64,000 nucleotides of DNA, taken from contig DOTG01000043.1 in NCBI GenBank assembly GCA_003512955.1, forward strand, positions 1 to 64,000, given 5' to 3'. Shown piece by piece: positions 18,218 to 26,169 of this stretch. Position 1 is the stretch's first letter; every line of letters starts with the position of its first letter. Both the position numbers and the translations under genes were made by a program. Below the pieces are notes generated by a model that was not told the DNA's origin, did not search any database, and saw only the letters and a program-made list of their open reading frames with translations. The DNA comes from Marinilabiliales bacterium. GTDB taxonomy: Bacteria > Bacteroidota > Bacteroidia > Bacteroidales > SZUA-534.

Positions 18218-18286
18218 ATGTTAAAAATCAGGCAGATGGCATTTAATCAAAAGATAGATGCATTATCTTTACAAAAAATACTGTAA
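18218..18286 (+). CDS. Possible 22-codon leader peptide overlapping yjbR
   Basis: A strong purine-rich AGGAGGAGG stretch (18208-18216 region) sits just before an ATG at 18218. The frame MLKIRQMAFNQKIDALSLQK plus two residues ends in TAATG, which overlaps the yjbR start by one base. Such spacing would couple translation of the two. Against it, good Shine-Dalgarno sequences are rarely used in Bacteroidota, and a possible -7 box (TATCTTTA, 18264-18271) lies inside the frame, which would start yjbR transcription downstream of this ATG. Weak call. Confidence 0.25.
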   Translation: MLKIRQMAFNQKIDALSLQKIL

Positions 18287-18642
18287 TGAATATTGAAGAC
18301 ATCCGGGCCTATTGCCTGCAAAAGAAAGGAACCGAAGAGACTTTTCCTTTCGATGAGGTAACCCTCGTGTTTAAAGTCATGGGGAAAATGTTTGCACTTA
18401 CCAGCCTCGATGGGGATTTATCAATTAACTTAAAGTGCGATCCCACATTGATTCCTGAACTCCGCGAGACCTATCCAGCCGTATTGCCGGGCTACCACAT
18501 GAACAAAAACCATTGGAATACCGTGCAAATTGATGGGAGCATCCCCCGGAAGTTGATTGAGGAATGGATTGACCATAGCTATGATTTAGTGGTGAAGTCG
18601 TTGACCAAAAAACTCAGGGCCGAGCTGGAAGACCGAAGTTAG
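18286..18642 (+). CDS. MmcQ/YjbR family protein
   Basis: The 118-residue protein is of the MmcQ/YjbR type. It begins MNIEDIRAYCLQKKGTEET and continues FPFDEVTLVFKVMGKMFAL, SINLKCDP, and a closing GYHMNKNHWNTV then a DHSYDLVVKSL helix. The structure of this family has a DNA-binding-protein-like alpha/beta fold with a CyaY-like shape, but no agreed function. Its start overlaps the possible leader frame by one base. gltX follows after 146 bases with its own promoter. Confidence 0.88.
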   Translation: MNIEDIRAYCLQKKGTEETFPFDEVTLVFKVMGKMFALTSLDGDLSINLKCDPTLIPELRETYPAVLPGYHMNKNHWNTVQIDGSIPRKLIEEWIDHSYDLVVKSLTKKLRAELEDRS

Positions 18643-18760
18643 AAATTAGAAACTAGAGACTAGAAACCAGCAACCAGTTACAGACAAAATACAATTCTTA
18701 TCTTAAATCTCTAACTCTAACATCTATTTTCTAAACTCTAATTTCTATTCTCTAAATTCC
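18637..18760. repeat. TAGAAAY-type repeats in inverted orientation before gltX
   Basis: Between yjbR and gltX, short direct units such as GAAATTAGAAACTAGAGAC (18642-18660) are followed after about 45 bases by their inverted counterparts (CTCTAACTCTAACATC, then CTAAACTCTAATTTC and CTATTCTCTAAATTC). The two blocks could pair loosely over about 40 bases. Similar AT-rich modular repeats are scattered in Bacteroidota intergenic regions. No coding potential. Confidence 0.5.
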
Positions 18761-18763
18761 GAC

Positions 18764-18771
18764 TATCTTTG
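18764..18771 (+). promoter_or_regulatory. gltX promoter, -7 box TATCTTTG
   Basis: A perfect TAnnTTTG match lies 17 bases before the gltX ATG, giving a very short 5' leader. A -33 element is not clear in the repeat region upstream. Confidence 0.65.
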
Positions 18772-18788
18772 CGCAAAATTGAAAAAGC

Positions 18789-20312
18789 ATGAGCGAGAGA
18801 AGAGTACGGGTAAGGTTTGCGCCAAGCCCCACAGGACCACTACATATGGGGGGTGTACGTACCGCCCTTTTCAATTACCTGTTTGCCAAAAAGCATGGAG
18901 GCGATTTTTTGCTCCGTATCGAAGATACCGACCAAACACGGTTTGTTCCGGGTGCTGAAGAGTATATTATGGAAAGCTTGGAATGGTGCGGGATAAAGGT
19001 AGATGAGGGCATCCGTGAAGGCGGGAACTATGGTCCTTATCGGCAGTCAGAACGGCGGGAGATATATAAAAAATATGCCGATCAGTTAATCGCCAGTGGT
19101 AATGCCTATTATGCCTTCGATTCACCTAAGGAGTTGGATGTACTCCGTAAAGAAGCCGAGGAGATAAAAGAGACTTTTACCTATAATGCAGCCACCCGTG
19201 GACAATTGAAAAATTCATTGACTTTATCTTCTACTGAGGTTGAAAAACACTTGCTGTCAGGTAACGCGTATGTCATACGGTTTAAAATGCCCATAAACCA
19301 CGAGGTGGTTATGCAGGATATTATCCGTGGTGAAGTCCGCGTGAATACCGATACATTGGACGACAAAGTGCTGTTCAAATCGGATGGCCTGCCTACCTAT
19401 CATTTAGCCAATATTGTAGATGACCATTTGATGGAAATTACGCACGTGATCCGTGGGGAAGAATGGTTACCTTCGCTTCCCTTGCATGTGTTGTTATATC
19501 AATCATTTGGATGGGAAACCACCATGCCCAAATTCTCGCACCTGCCCCTTTTGTTGAAACCTACGGGTAACGGAAAACTGAGCAAACGCGATGGCGACAA
19601 AATGGGATTCCCTGTTTTTCCACTCTTTTGGAAATCGGAAGAGGGCGAAACTGCCATGGGTTACCGCGAAGAGGGATACTTCCCCGATGCGTTTGTAAAC
19701 CTGTTGGCACTTTTGGGATGGAACCCGGGCACCGAACAGGAGATTTTTACCATGGACGAACTGATTCAATTGTTTAGCTTGGAACGGGTCACCAAATCAG
19801 GATCCAAATTCGATCCCAAAAAGGCGGAATGGTTCAATCACCAATACATGCTGATGAAATCAAATGCCGAACTGGTGCAATTGTACCTCCCTATTTTAAA
19901 ACAAAAGGGGATTGAGACCAGCCCTGCAAAAGTTGAACGGATTGTTGGATTGATTAAAGACCGGACCCGCTTTGTGAAAGAGTTTTGGGAACAGTCTTCC
20001 TTCTTTTTTGAAGCACCCACCAGCTACGATCCTGAGATTATTAAGAAACGCTGGAAAGAGGGAATCCCCGGGCAATTAACATCTGTTAAAGATGTAATGG
20101 CACATGTAACCGACTTTAACGGGATAAATGCAAAAGCAGCAGTTTCCGCTTGCATCGAAGGAAACGGCTGGAACTTTGGTTCTATTATAAATACACTGCG
20201 GTTGTGTTTGGTAGGAGCCAGCAAAGGACCCGACTTGTTCGAGATTATGGAGATTATTGGCAAAGAGGAAACCATTCAGCGTATTGACACGGCTGTAAGA
20301 ACTATAAAATAG
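18789..20312 (+). CDS. gltX: Glutamyl-tRNA synthetase
   Basis: This class I aminoacyl-tRNA synthetase charges tRNA-Glu. In its 507 residues the HIGH-type motif lies in [20 protein letters not shown], the Glu-recognition segment RIEDTDQTR follows, and the KMSKS-type motif is [10 protein letters not shown]. The C-terminal helical anticodon-binding region is complete. It stands about 2.5 kb downstream of gltBD. No gatCAB or glutaminyl-tRNA synthetase is in the window, so whether it is discriminating cannot be judged. Confidence 0.97.
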   Translation: MSERRVRVRFAPSPTGPLHMGGVRTALFNYLFAKKHGGDFLLRIEDTDQTRFVPGAEEYIMESLEWCGIKVDEGIREGGNYGPYRQSERREIYKKYADQLIASGNAYYAFDSPKELDVLRKEAEEIKETFTYNAATRGQLKNSLTLSSTEVEKHLLSGNAYVIRFKMPINHEVVMQDIIRGEVRVNTDTLDDKVLFKSDGLPTYHLANIVDDHLMEITHVIRGEEWLPSLPLHVLLYQSFGWETTMPKFSHLPLLLKPTGNGKLSKRDGDKMGFPVFPLFWKSEEGETAMGYREEGYFPDAFVNLLALLGWNPGTEQEIFTMDELIQLFSLERVTKSGSKFDPKKAEWFNHQYMLMKSNAELVQLYLPILKQKGIETSPAKVERIVGLIKDRTRFVKEFWEQSSFFFEAPTSYDPEIIKKRWKEGIPGQLTSVKDVMAHVTDFNGINAKAAVSACIEGNGWNFGSIINTLRLCLVGASKGPDLFEIMEIIGKEETIQRIDTAVRTIK

Positions 20313-20459
20313 AATCAGATAGTAAACGATATTAAATGGCTAATGGCTTTACTTTATAAGGGGTTTGCCGTTTTTCACAAGATTATGGTTGATGTATGCA
20401 ATAAAAAAGCATCATGGGATATTTTCACGACTAGTTCAACCCGCTAACAATAGGAACCA

Positions 20460-21707
20460 ATGAACATAAATTATTCAAAACCAAACTCTTGTTTTCTGAG
20501 CCGGACAAAGGTACTTATTACATGCTGTATTATCGCCACAACTTCCTTTGCACAAGGAACCCCGGAAGTGGTACCGGACTATAAAGAACTGCCGGAAATA
20601 AAATGGGTGTTTCAAACAGGGCAACCCATCTATTCTTCTCCCATTGTAAGCGATAACCTTGTTTATTTTGGGGGCCTCGATAGCCTTTTACACGCGGTAG
20701 ATATTACTTCAGGAGAGGAAGCCTGGCAGTTTCGCACCAACGGCGAAATACGGTCGGATGTGTGTATCGACCACGGCCAACTGTATTTGAATGGCGGCGA
20801 TGGCTTCTTGTATGCCCTTGATAAAAAGGATGGAAGCTTCCTTTGGAAATTGGGTACCAATGGTGAACGGAAGTATGATTTTGCCGATTATTTTCATTCA
20901 ACACCCATCGTGAACCAACACATCGTCTATTTTGGTTCCGGTGATGGAAACCTATATGCTGTTCACACAGGCACTGGTACTTTGACCTGGAAGTTTCAAA
21001 CCGGAGATGTGGTTCATACTAAACCCGCCATCAGCCATAACAAAATATTTGTCGGTTCCTTTGATGGTTTTGTGTATGCCCTTGATATAACAAACGGAGC
21101 CCTGGTATGGAAATTTAAAACAGTCGGGCACCGGTATTTTCCAATAGGAGAAGTTCAGGGTTCTCCTTCGGTTTATAAGAATCTGGTCATTGTTGGGGCC
21201 CGCGATTACAACGTATATGCCCTTGACCAGGAAAAAGGTTTCTGCCACTGGAATAAAGCCTTTGCCAAGGGATGGGGATTAAACAACAACCTGCACGATT
21301 CTATTTTATATATTGGTTCGGCCGATGAACGGGTGCTTGTTGCTGCCGAACCTGAAACTGGTAAAGAATTCTGGCGAAAAGGCATGGAATTTCTCGTCTT
21401 TGGTAACAATGCCTATAGTGAAAACATGCTTTACCTTGGGACTACCATCGGGAAACTTCATGGCATCCAATTAATTTCAGGGGAAAAAAGCTGGAGTTTT
21501 GAAACAGGTACTTACCAGAAAAACCGGCTCATGTATTTCAACGATGACGATTCTTATCGGGCGGATATATATTCCATTATCCATTCGAACGAGGAATTTC
21601 TGGAGGTAGAAGTGAAACTCGGGGGAATCTTTTCAACCCCATACATTTCCAATGACGGTCTCCTTTTTACAAGTACCAATGGCAACTTGTATTGTTTTAA
21701 AAGATAA
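20460..21707 (+). CDS. Secreted PQQ-type beta-propeller protein
   Basis: The 415-residue exported protein has a signal sequence with a hydrophobic core near residues 18-30, ending in SFAQ. At least seven blade repeats follow, of the form VYFGSxDGxLYALDxxTGxxxWKFxT (PQQ/BamB-like). Examples are NLVYFGGLDSLLHAVD, LYLNGGDGFLYALD and IFVGSFDGFVYALD. Such propellers serve in BamB-type scaffolds or as quinoprotein domains. No dehydrogenase calcium or PQQ ligands are evident, so a structural or binding role is likelier than an enzyme. It stands alone between gltX and the transporter gene. Confidence 0.85.
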   Translation: MNINYSKPNSCFLSRTKVLITCCIIATTSFAQGTPEVVPDYKELPEIKWVFQTGQPIYSSPIVSDNLVYFGGLDSLLHAVDITSGEEAWQFRTNGEIRSDVCIDHGQLYLNGGDGFLYALDKKDGSFLWKLGTNGERKYDFADYFHSTPIVNQHIVYFGSGDGNLYAVHTGTGTLTWKFQTGDVVHTKPAISHNKIFVGSFDGFVYALDITNGALVWKFKTVGHRYFPIGEVQGSPSVYKNLVIVGARDYNVYALDQEKGFCHWNKAFAKGWGLNNNLHDSILYIGSADERVLVAAEPETGKEFWRKGMEFLVFGNNAYSENMLYLGTTIGKLHGIQLISGEKSWSFETGTYQKNRLMYFNDDDSYRADIYSIIHSNEEFLEVEVKLGGIFSTPYISNDGLLFTSTNGNLYCFKR

Positions 21708-21939
21708 CTTCACTAGAGATTAAACATTCATGCTGGATCCGGGGTTATTAATATCCGATATTTAAATATTTCCTAAATTCCGCAAGTAAAATAGTAATGG
21801 TTATGAAAATGAAGTATTTAACCGTGGCACAGCTTCACTAAAATAAATGGGAGAAAGATGATTAGAACTCTCATATTCAATACCGCCGCACCGCGTTTGC
21901 GTAGTTAAGGTATTCAAACAAATATTTAATATATACAGT

Positions 21940-22590
21940 ATGGCTACAGACGAACGTCATTTATACAGGCAGGCCTACCTGCTCAGCCTGTTTACTATTT
22001 TCTATAACATCATCGAAGGGGTGGTGTCCATGACATTGGGCTATTCCGACGAGACCATTGCCCTGTTTGGATTTGGGGTGGATAGTTTTATTGAAGTTAT
22101 GTCAGGAATCGGAATTGCAATAATGATATTGCGCATCCAACAAAACCCCGGCAGTTTCAAAAGCGGTTTCGAGATAAAAGCCCTTAAACTAACAGGAATA
22201 GCGTTTTACCTATTCTCGGTGGGCTTGCTGGCAGGTATCGCGGTAAACGTGCTTAACCACCACAAACCCGAAACTACCCTCTGGGGCATCGTTATATCAT
22301 TGATTTCAATTACCGTAATGGTATGGCTGATGTCTGCCAAAAAGAAGATCGGAAAACAGCTACATTCCGAACCCATTGTCGCCGACGCGGACTGCACCCG
22401 GGTTTGTGTTTACATGTCGCTTGTTTTACTTGCCTCAAGCTTAATTTACGAACTCACCGGCTTCGCTTATGCCGATGTAATTGGCGCCGCAGGTCTGATC
22501 TATTTTTCAATCTCCGAAGGCCGTGAAGCCTTTGAGAAAGCAAAAGAGAAAGAATGCAGTTGTGGTTGTCATTGCGAAACCGACAAATAA
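21940..22590 (+). CDS. CDF-like cation transporter with Cys-rich tail
   Basis: The 216-residue protein has about six transmembrane segments in the cation diffusion facilitator order. Conserved acidic positions appear in FGFGVDSFIEVMSGIG (helix 2) and YADVIGAAGLIYFSISEGREAF (helix 5-6). The CDF cytoplasmic domain is absent, and the protein ends in a short tail rich in Cys and His (CSCGCHC) that could bind a soft metal. A DADCTRVC segment lies before helix 5. Likely substrate is a divalent metal cation, but specificity is unknown. No metal-responsive regulator adjoins it. Confidence 0.75.
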   Translation: MATDERHLYRQAYLLSLFTIFYNIIEGVVSMTLGYSDETIALFGFGVDSFIEVMSGIGIAIMILRIQQNPGSFKSGFEIKALKLTGIAFYLFSVGLLAGIAVNVLNHHKPETTLWGIVISLISITVMVWLMSAKKKIGKQLHSEPIVADADCTRVCVYMSLVLLASSLIYELTGFAYADVIGAAGLIYFSISEGREAFEKAKEKECSCGCHCETDK

Positions 22591-22962
22591 CCCCAAGGCA
22601 AAAGAAACAGTTGGCAGGACCGTCCGTTTCAGGTGCTCACTTTTCCGGATACCTTCTGTAGGCTTTTTTTGAGACTTGCAGATAGCTATTTGCTATGAGG
22701 AGATAATATTCAGGAGGCACAAGTAAATCTACGCTTCCTGTTTATTGATAATAAGATGTAATTCCATTGGGGCTTTAGTTTTATAGCCAAAAAGGAATGC
22801 AAAAGGTTGGGCATTAAATAACAGATTAAGAGCCGCAGGTAAATGCGGACGACCGTACCCGCAACAAAGAGAGAACCTATTTCTTCTATCTTTCTAGGGA
22901 AATTTCCCATGATTGGCAATTTTCGGTACTAACATACGTTTCTAAGCAATAAAACCTACAAA
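22591..22962. other. Intergenic region, no gene seen
   Basis: These 372 bases between the transporter gene and nudK contain no convincing coding frame on either strand. A 69-codon minus-strand frame is present but is basic and low in structure. I saw no terminator with a T run and no clear TAnnTTTG box close to nudK. Confidence 0.5.
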
Positions 22963-23541
22963 ATGATCAGTGAAGTAAAGATTTTAAAGACCGAAGTTCT
23001 CTCCGACAACTGGTATGTATTAAGAAAAATAACCTATGAATATGTAAAAAAAGACGGGACGGCTCAGACCCAGACCCGTGAAGCCTACGACCGGGGGAAT
23101 GGGGCAACCATCTTATTGTACAACAAGTTGCAGAAAACCGTAATTCTTACCCGGCAATTCAGGCTCCCGACTTATATAAACGGAAACAAATCAGGGATGC
23201 TGATTGAAGCCTGTGCCGGTTTGTTAGACAAAGAAAACGCGGAAGACTGCATCCGGCGGGAGACCGAAGAAGAAACAGGCTACAAAGTGTCATCGGTTCA
23301 AAAAATATTTGAAGCCTATATGTCGCCAGGTTCAGTTACTGAAATTCTGCATTTCTTTATTGCCGAATATTTCAATGAAATGAAAGTTGGGGAAGGGGGT
23401 GGCCTGGAACACGAAGAAGAAAATATCGAGGTGCTGGAAATTGATTTTGAACAGGCCCTACAAATGATTCACCGTGGCGAAATCAAAGACGGAAAAACAA
23501 TCATGCTTCTCCAATACATCAAACTTCATGAAATTTTATAA
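22963..23541 (+). CDS. nudK: NudK-type Nudix hydrolase (GDP-mannose pyrophosphatase-like)
   Basis: The 192-residue Nudix protein resembles E. coli NudK, which cleaves GDP-mannose to GMP and mannose 1-phosphate. It has [16 protein letters not shown] early, [12 protein letters not shown] before the catalytic region, and a Nudix box with the core RETEEETG after [11 protein letters not shown]. The C-terminal half has [18 protein letters not shown], typical of the ADP-ribose/GDP-mannose branch. Its stop TAA overlaps the ATG of the next gene by one base, so the two are translationally coupled. GDP-mannose as substrate is inferred by resemblance. Confidence 0.87.
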   Translation: MISEVKILKTEVLSDNWYVLRKITYEYVKKDGTAQTQTREAYDRGNGATILLYNKLQKTVILTRQFRLPTYINGNKSGMLIEACAGLLDKENAEDCIRRETEEETGYKVSSVQKIFEAYMSPGSVTEILHFFIAEYFNEMKVGEGGGLEHEEENIEVLEIDFEQALQMIHRGEIKDGKTIMLLQYIKLHEIL

Positions 23542-23915
23542 TGAAAACAGGCAAACCCTTATTAATCCTTATAACCGGACCTTACCGCTCAGGAACCAAT
23601 GATAATCCGGTTTTGATTGAGGCAAACGTAAAAGCAATGACAGACACCGCGCTGGAAGTATATAACATGGGGCACATGCCCGTTTTGGGAGAATGGTTTG
23701 CTTTGCCGCTTATTGAAGCCGCCGGCTCGGAAAAAGTTGGAGACGGTATCTTTAACAGGATTTTTCACCCCGTTGCCGTGAAACTGATAGATTATTGCGA
23801 CGCCGTTTTAAGAATTGGCGGGGCATCAACGGGTGCCGACAAAATGGTATCGGCAGCACAAGCAAAGGGCAAAATAATCTTCCGTAACAAAACGGAACTG
23901 CCAATCATGGAATAA
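23541..23915 (+). CDS. DUF4406 protein, nucleoside 2-deoxyribosyltransferase-like fold
   Basis: The 124-residue protein starts ILITGPYRSGTNDNP, the N-terminal GPY loop seen in the nucleoside 2-deoxyribosyltransferase-like superfamily. It continues with GHMPVLGEWFALPL and a CDAVLRIGGASTGADKMVSAA stretch resembling the ligand-binding loop of that fold. It overlaps the nudK stop by one base (TAATG). The pairing suggests a role in handling a nucleotide or nucleotide sugar, but activity is unproven. Confidence 0.72.
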   Translation: MKTGKPLLILITGPYRSGTNDNPVLIEANVKAMTDTALEVYNMGHMPVLGEWFALPLIEAAGSEKVGDGIFNRIFHPVAVKLIDYCDAVLRIGGASTGADKMVSAAQAKGKIIFRNKTELPIME

Positions 23916-24120
23916 AGAACGGAGTGCTGCTAATTAAGTCTTGACCCGCCCCAGCCAGTTGGACATTCCTTTTTGCCATGTGGGATTGCATTTGGGAAGT
24001 TGCCCATACCTTGCAATCGGTTTTCCATTTCATTTTATGCAACGTTTATTCTATTCAACCTGTTTACGTTTCTTGTTGACAGGTTTTTAACTTCTTATTG
24101 TTTATAGATGCCATTGGTTA

Positions 24121-24150
24121 TTGTTTTTGTGGCAAATTGTTCTATTTTTG
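24121..24150 (+). promoter_or_regulatory. Candidate promoter of a decayed small gene
   Basis: TTG at 24121-24123 and TATTTTTG at 24143-24150 are separated by 19 bases, matching the Bacteroidota -33/-7 arrangement. The only frame downstream before the Crp gene is the interrupted remnant at 24175-24414. Confidence 0.45.
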
Positions 24151-24174
24151 ATAACAGTTATTGAAATAATTTAA

Positions 24175-24414
24175 CTTGAACCGACCAAAAAAAGAAACGA
24201 CACATGCCAACTAAACCCTTACGAACCTATTTATACAGCTAAAAATGGGGAGATAAAGTCAATTAACTGAGCTTATTTGGGAGTTCGGTGTTATATTAAG
24301 AGGGACAGCAATGAAAATAATGGACCCACTTATTTTGGCCTTGATAAAAAAACGTTTTTAGAATTTCTTGAAGTTGGAAAGAGAAAATATAATGAACAGA
24401 ATGACAAATAAACA
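24175..24414 (+). pseudogene. Decayed small gene of unknown function (one in-frame TGA)
   Basis: One reading frame encodes a protein-like sequence on both sides of a TGA at 24268-24270. Before it lies a segment ending YEPIYTAKNGEIKSIN. After it comes a hydrophilic C-terminus including RDSNENNGPTYFGLDKKTF and LEFLEVGKRKYNEQNDK, with a TAA at 24412-24414. No ATG is in frame near the front. I do not recognise the family. The stop is a few bases from the inverted-repeat element at 24417-24580, the layout of a cassette-type gene with its recombination site. Confidence 0.4.
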
Positions 24415-24416
24415 CA

Positions 24417-24580
24417 CACCTAACAGCGCCTATGCCCAAAGCGGGTTTACCTTCGGTGAGCTCCCTTTGGTCGGTTCGGAGGTTGGTGAGCGGTAGTTCC
24501 CGATGGAAAGGTTTGTAATCTGCCCGGTGGAAATCTCCGCAAACCACAACACTTCATTACATGCGGCTGTTGTAGCACAT
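24417..24580. repeat. attC-like imperfect inverted repeat
   Basis: The left end CCTAACAGCGCCTATG (24419-24434) is imperfectly complementary to the right end CATGCGGCTGTTGTAG (24560-24575), and the core AACAGC/GCTGTT is perfect. The GC-rich interior contains repeated GGTGAGC and GGTTCGGAGG-type motifs, unlike the AT-rich surroundings. The left end ACCTAAC fits the RYYYAAC box of integron attC sites, but the right end does not give a clean GTTRRRY. I therefore call it attC-like only. It lies directly after the decayed gene and 34 bases before the Crp-family gene. Confidence 0.4.
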
Positions 24581-24613
24581 TTTAAAAACGGCACACCTTA
24601 AAAAAACAGAAAA

Positions 24614-25183
24614 ATGGAAGATAAACTTTTTGATTATATTTCAAGGTACATGATAGTTTCTGAAGAAGAAAAGAAAGCAATTATTGACTTAGATATTTTC
24701 AGAAATTACAAAAAAGGAACAATATTACTGACAGAAGGACAGCAGTCGGATGATGGCTATTTTGTTATCAAAGGTTGTATAAGATGCTATTATATTATTG
24801 ACGGTGAAGAGAAAACCACTGCTTTTTACCCCGAATCGGAAACGCTTGCCCCCCTTTGCAGTGTCAATAAAAAACCATCGGAATATTACGTATCCTGTGT
24901 TGAAGATTCCATTTTAATAGTCTCAAATCCTGAAATGGAAAAAACCATATTCGAAAGATTTCCCCGTTTCGAAACACTTTGCCGCATTTTATCCGAAGAA
25001 CTATTGGCTAAGAACCAAGCATCATTTGACGGTTTCAAGACATCTACTCCCGAACAGCGCTATTTGAATCTGCTTAAAACAAGACCCGATTTATTGCAAA
25101 GGGTACCCCAGTACCAAATTGCCAGTTACCTTGGAATAGAACCACAGTCATTAAGCCGTATCCGAAAGAGATTGGTAAAATAA
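24614..25183 (+). CDS. Crp/Fnr-family transcriptional regulator
   Basis: The 189-residue protein has an N-terminal cyclic-nucleotide-binding-like beta roll (about 20-120) with KGTILLTEGQQSDDGYFVIKGCIRCYY. A dimerisation helix (about 120-150) follows, then a C-terminal helix-turn-helix in VPQYQIASYLGIEPQSLSRIRKRL. It is the short Bacteroidota type that usually lacks clear cAMP-contacting residues. The phosphate-binding Arg-Ser pair is not visible, so the ligand is unknown. It may control the outer-membrane-type protein gene downstream, but that is only proximity. Confidence 0.88.
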   Translation: MEDKLFDYISRYMIVSEEEKKAIIDLDIFRNYKKGTILLTEGQQSDDGYFVIKGCIRCYYIIDGEEKTTAFYPESETLAPLCSVNKKPSEYYVSCVEDSILIVSNPEMEKTIFERFPRFETLCRILSEELLAKNQASFDGFKTSTPEQRYLNLLKTRPDLLQRVPQYQIASYLGIEPQSLSRIRKRLVK

Positions 25184-25317
25184 CGCAACCTGTTTTTCAT
25201 TTCTCAGAGCTTTGACATACTTTCCCCCCCTCCTTTCACCCCTCCTTTTTTAACTTAAGTGAACGAAATGAGAAATTGTTTGCCGCAATTTTGTAGCATA
25301 ATTTAAAGCAATATATT

Positions 25318-25935
25318 ATGATACGAAAAGTTGTTCAAACCGTCATTCTCGGGTTCCTAAGTGTAGGGACCTTATTCAGTCAGCAAAACACAAAAACTAC
25401 AGATACTTATTATAGATGCTTTGCAGGAAGTTCGGCTTTTTTACTTGGAAATTTATCTTCGAATTCACCATCATTTTACCAGTTGAATTTTGGGTACAGA
25501 ATTACCTCCAAAGATGTAGTTTCGCTAGAAGCAATTACCTGGAAATTTGACGCGCCCTTGGGCATCCCGTATGGCCCATCATACGGTGACGAAAGCGAAA
25601 ACTACCCCGGCAGCATCAGAGAGTATGGCATTGGTGTTGTATATCAGCGCTTTTTATGGAAAGGTTTATACACCTCGTTACAGGCATTGCCCCTAAAAAG
25701 GGTCTATTTTGACGAAAACGATAAAAAGATTCAGAATGGTTTTCAGTTATTTTCGACTTTCCGGATTGGGTATCATATACCTCTGTATAAAAACAGATTT
25801 TTTATTGAACCATCTATTGCCGGGACTTTCTGGCCAATCAGTACAAATGTCCCACAAGCTTTTGCCGATAAAGATGAGAAATGGAATAAATACTTTCTAT
25901 TTGAGCCGGGCTTACATTTCGGGGTCAATTTTTAA
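25318..25935 (+). CDS. Secreted or outer-membrane beta-rich protein, unknown function
   Basis: The 205-residue protein has a signal peptide (core VVQTVILGFLSVGTLF) cleaved near SQQNTK. The mature part alternates aromatic and polar residues as in a small beta-barrel: FYQLNFGYRITSKD, VVYQRFLWKGLYTSL, RIGYHIPLYKNRFFIEPS and a final LFEPGLHFGVNF ending in Phe. That suggests an outer-membrane barrel. I do not recognise a specific family. It is 134 bases after the Crp-family gene. Confidence 0.7.
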   Translation: MIRKVVQTVILGFLSVGTLFSQQNTKTTDTYYRCFAGSSAFLLGNLSSNSPSFYQLNFGYRITSKDVVSLEAITWKFDAPLGIPYGPSYGDESENYPGSIREYGIGVVYQRFLWKGLYTSLQALPLKRVYFDENDKKIQNGFQLFSTFRIGYHIPLYKNRFFIEPSIAGTFWPISTNVPQAFADKDEKWNKYFLFEPGLHFGVNF

Positions 25936-26132
25936 AAGTCGGTCTATTTGGAATATAAAGTAAGAAAAAGAATAAAAACCAGTCCATAATCGAGGCCACC
26001 CCTTCATAATACTGGCGGGGGAAGTCTCAACCCTACCCCAAATTATTAGTTATTTTACTCCATAAGACCTTCTTATTTTGGTTCTGCTTGTTGTTGATTT
26101 CATACCAAATTTTCTTCACTGTAAAATATTGG

Positions 26133-26140
26133 TATTTTTG
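26133..26140 (+). promoter_or_regulatory. MFS transporter gene promoter, -7 box TATTTTTG
   Basis: A perfect TAnnTTTG match lies 29 bases upstream of the ATG at 26170. The in-frame TTG at 26146 lies only 5 bases after the box, which argues against it as start. Confidence 0.6.
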
Positions 26141-26169
26141 ATACATTGAAATACCTCAAAAAAACAGTT

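Noticed and set aside
18637..18760. A CRISPR array before gltX
   Set aside because: The units are short, degenerate and inverted, with no constant repeat and no spacers. No cas genes are in the window.
22710..22919. Minus-strand frame of 69 codons between the transporter and nudK
   Set aside because: No promoter, no recognised family and a composition like random AT-rich sequence.
24296..24547. Minus-strand frame of 83 codons in the attC-like region
   Set aside because: It reads through the inverted repeat and the remains of the decayed gene on the other strand, with no support of its own.
26146..26169. TTG start for the MFS transporter
   Set aside because: It lies 5 bases after the -7 box, so the ATG at 26170 is better.
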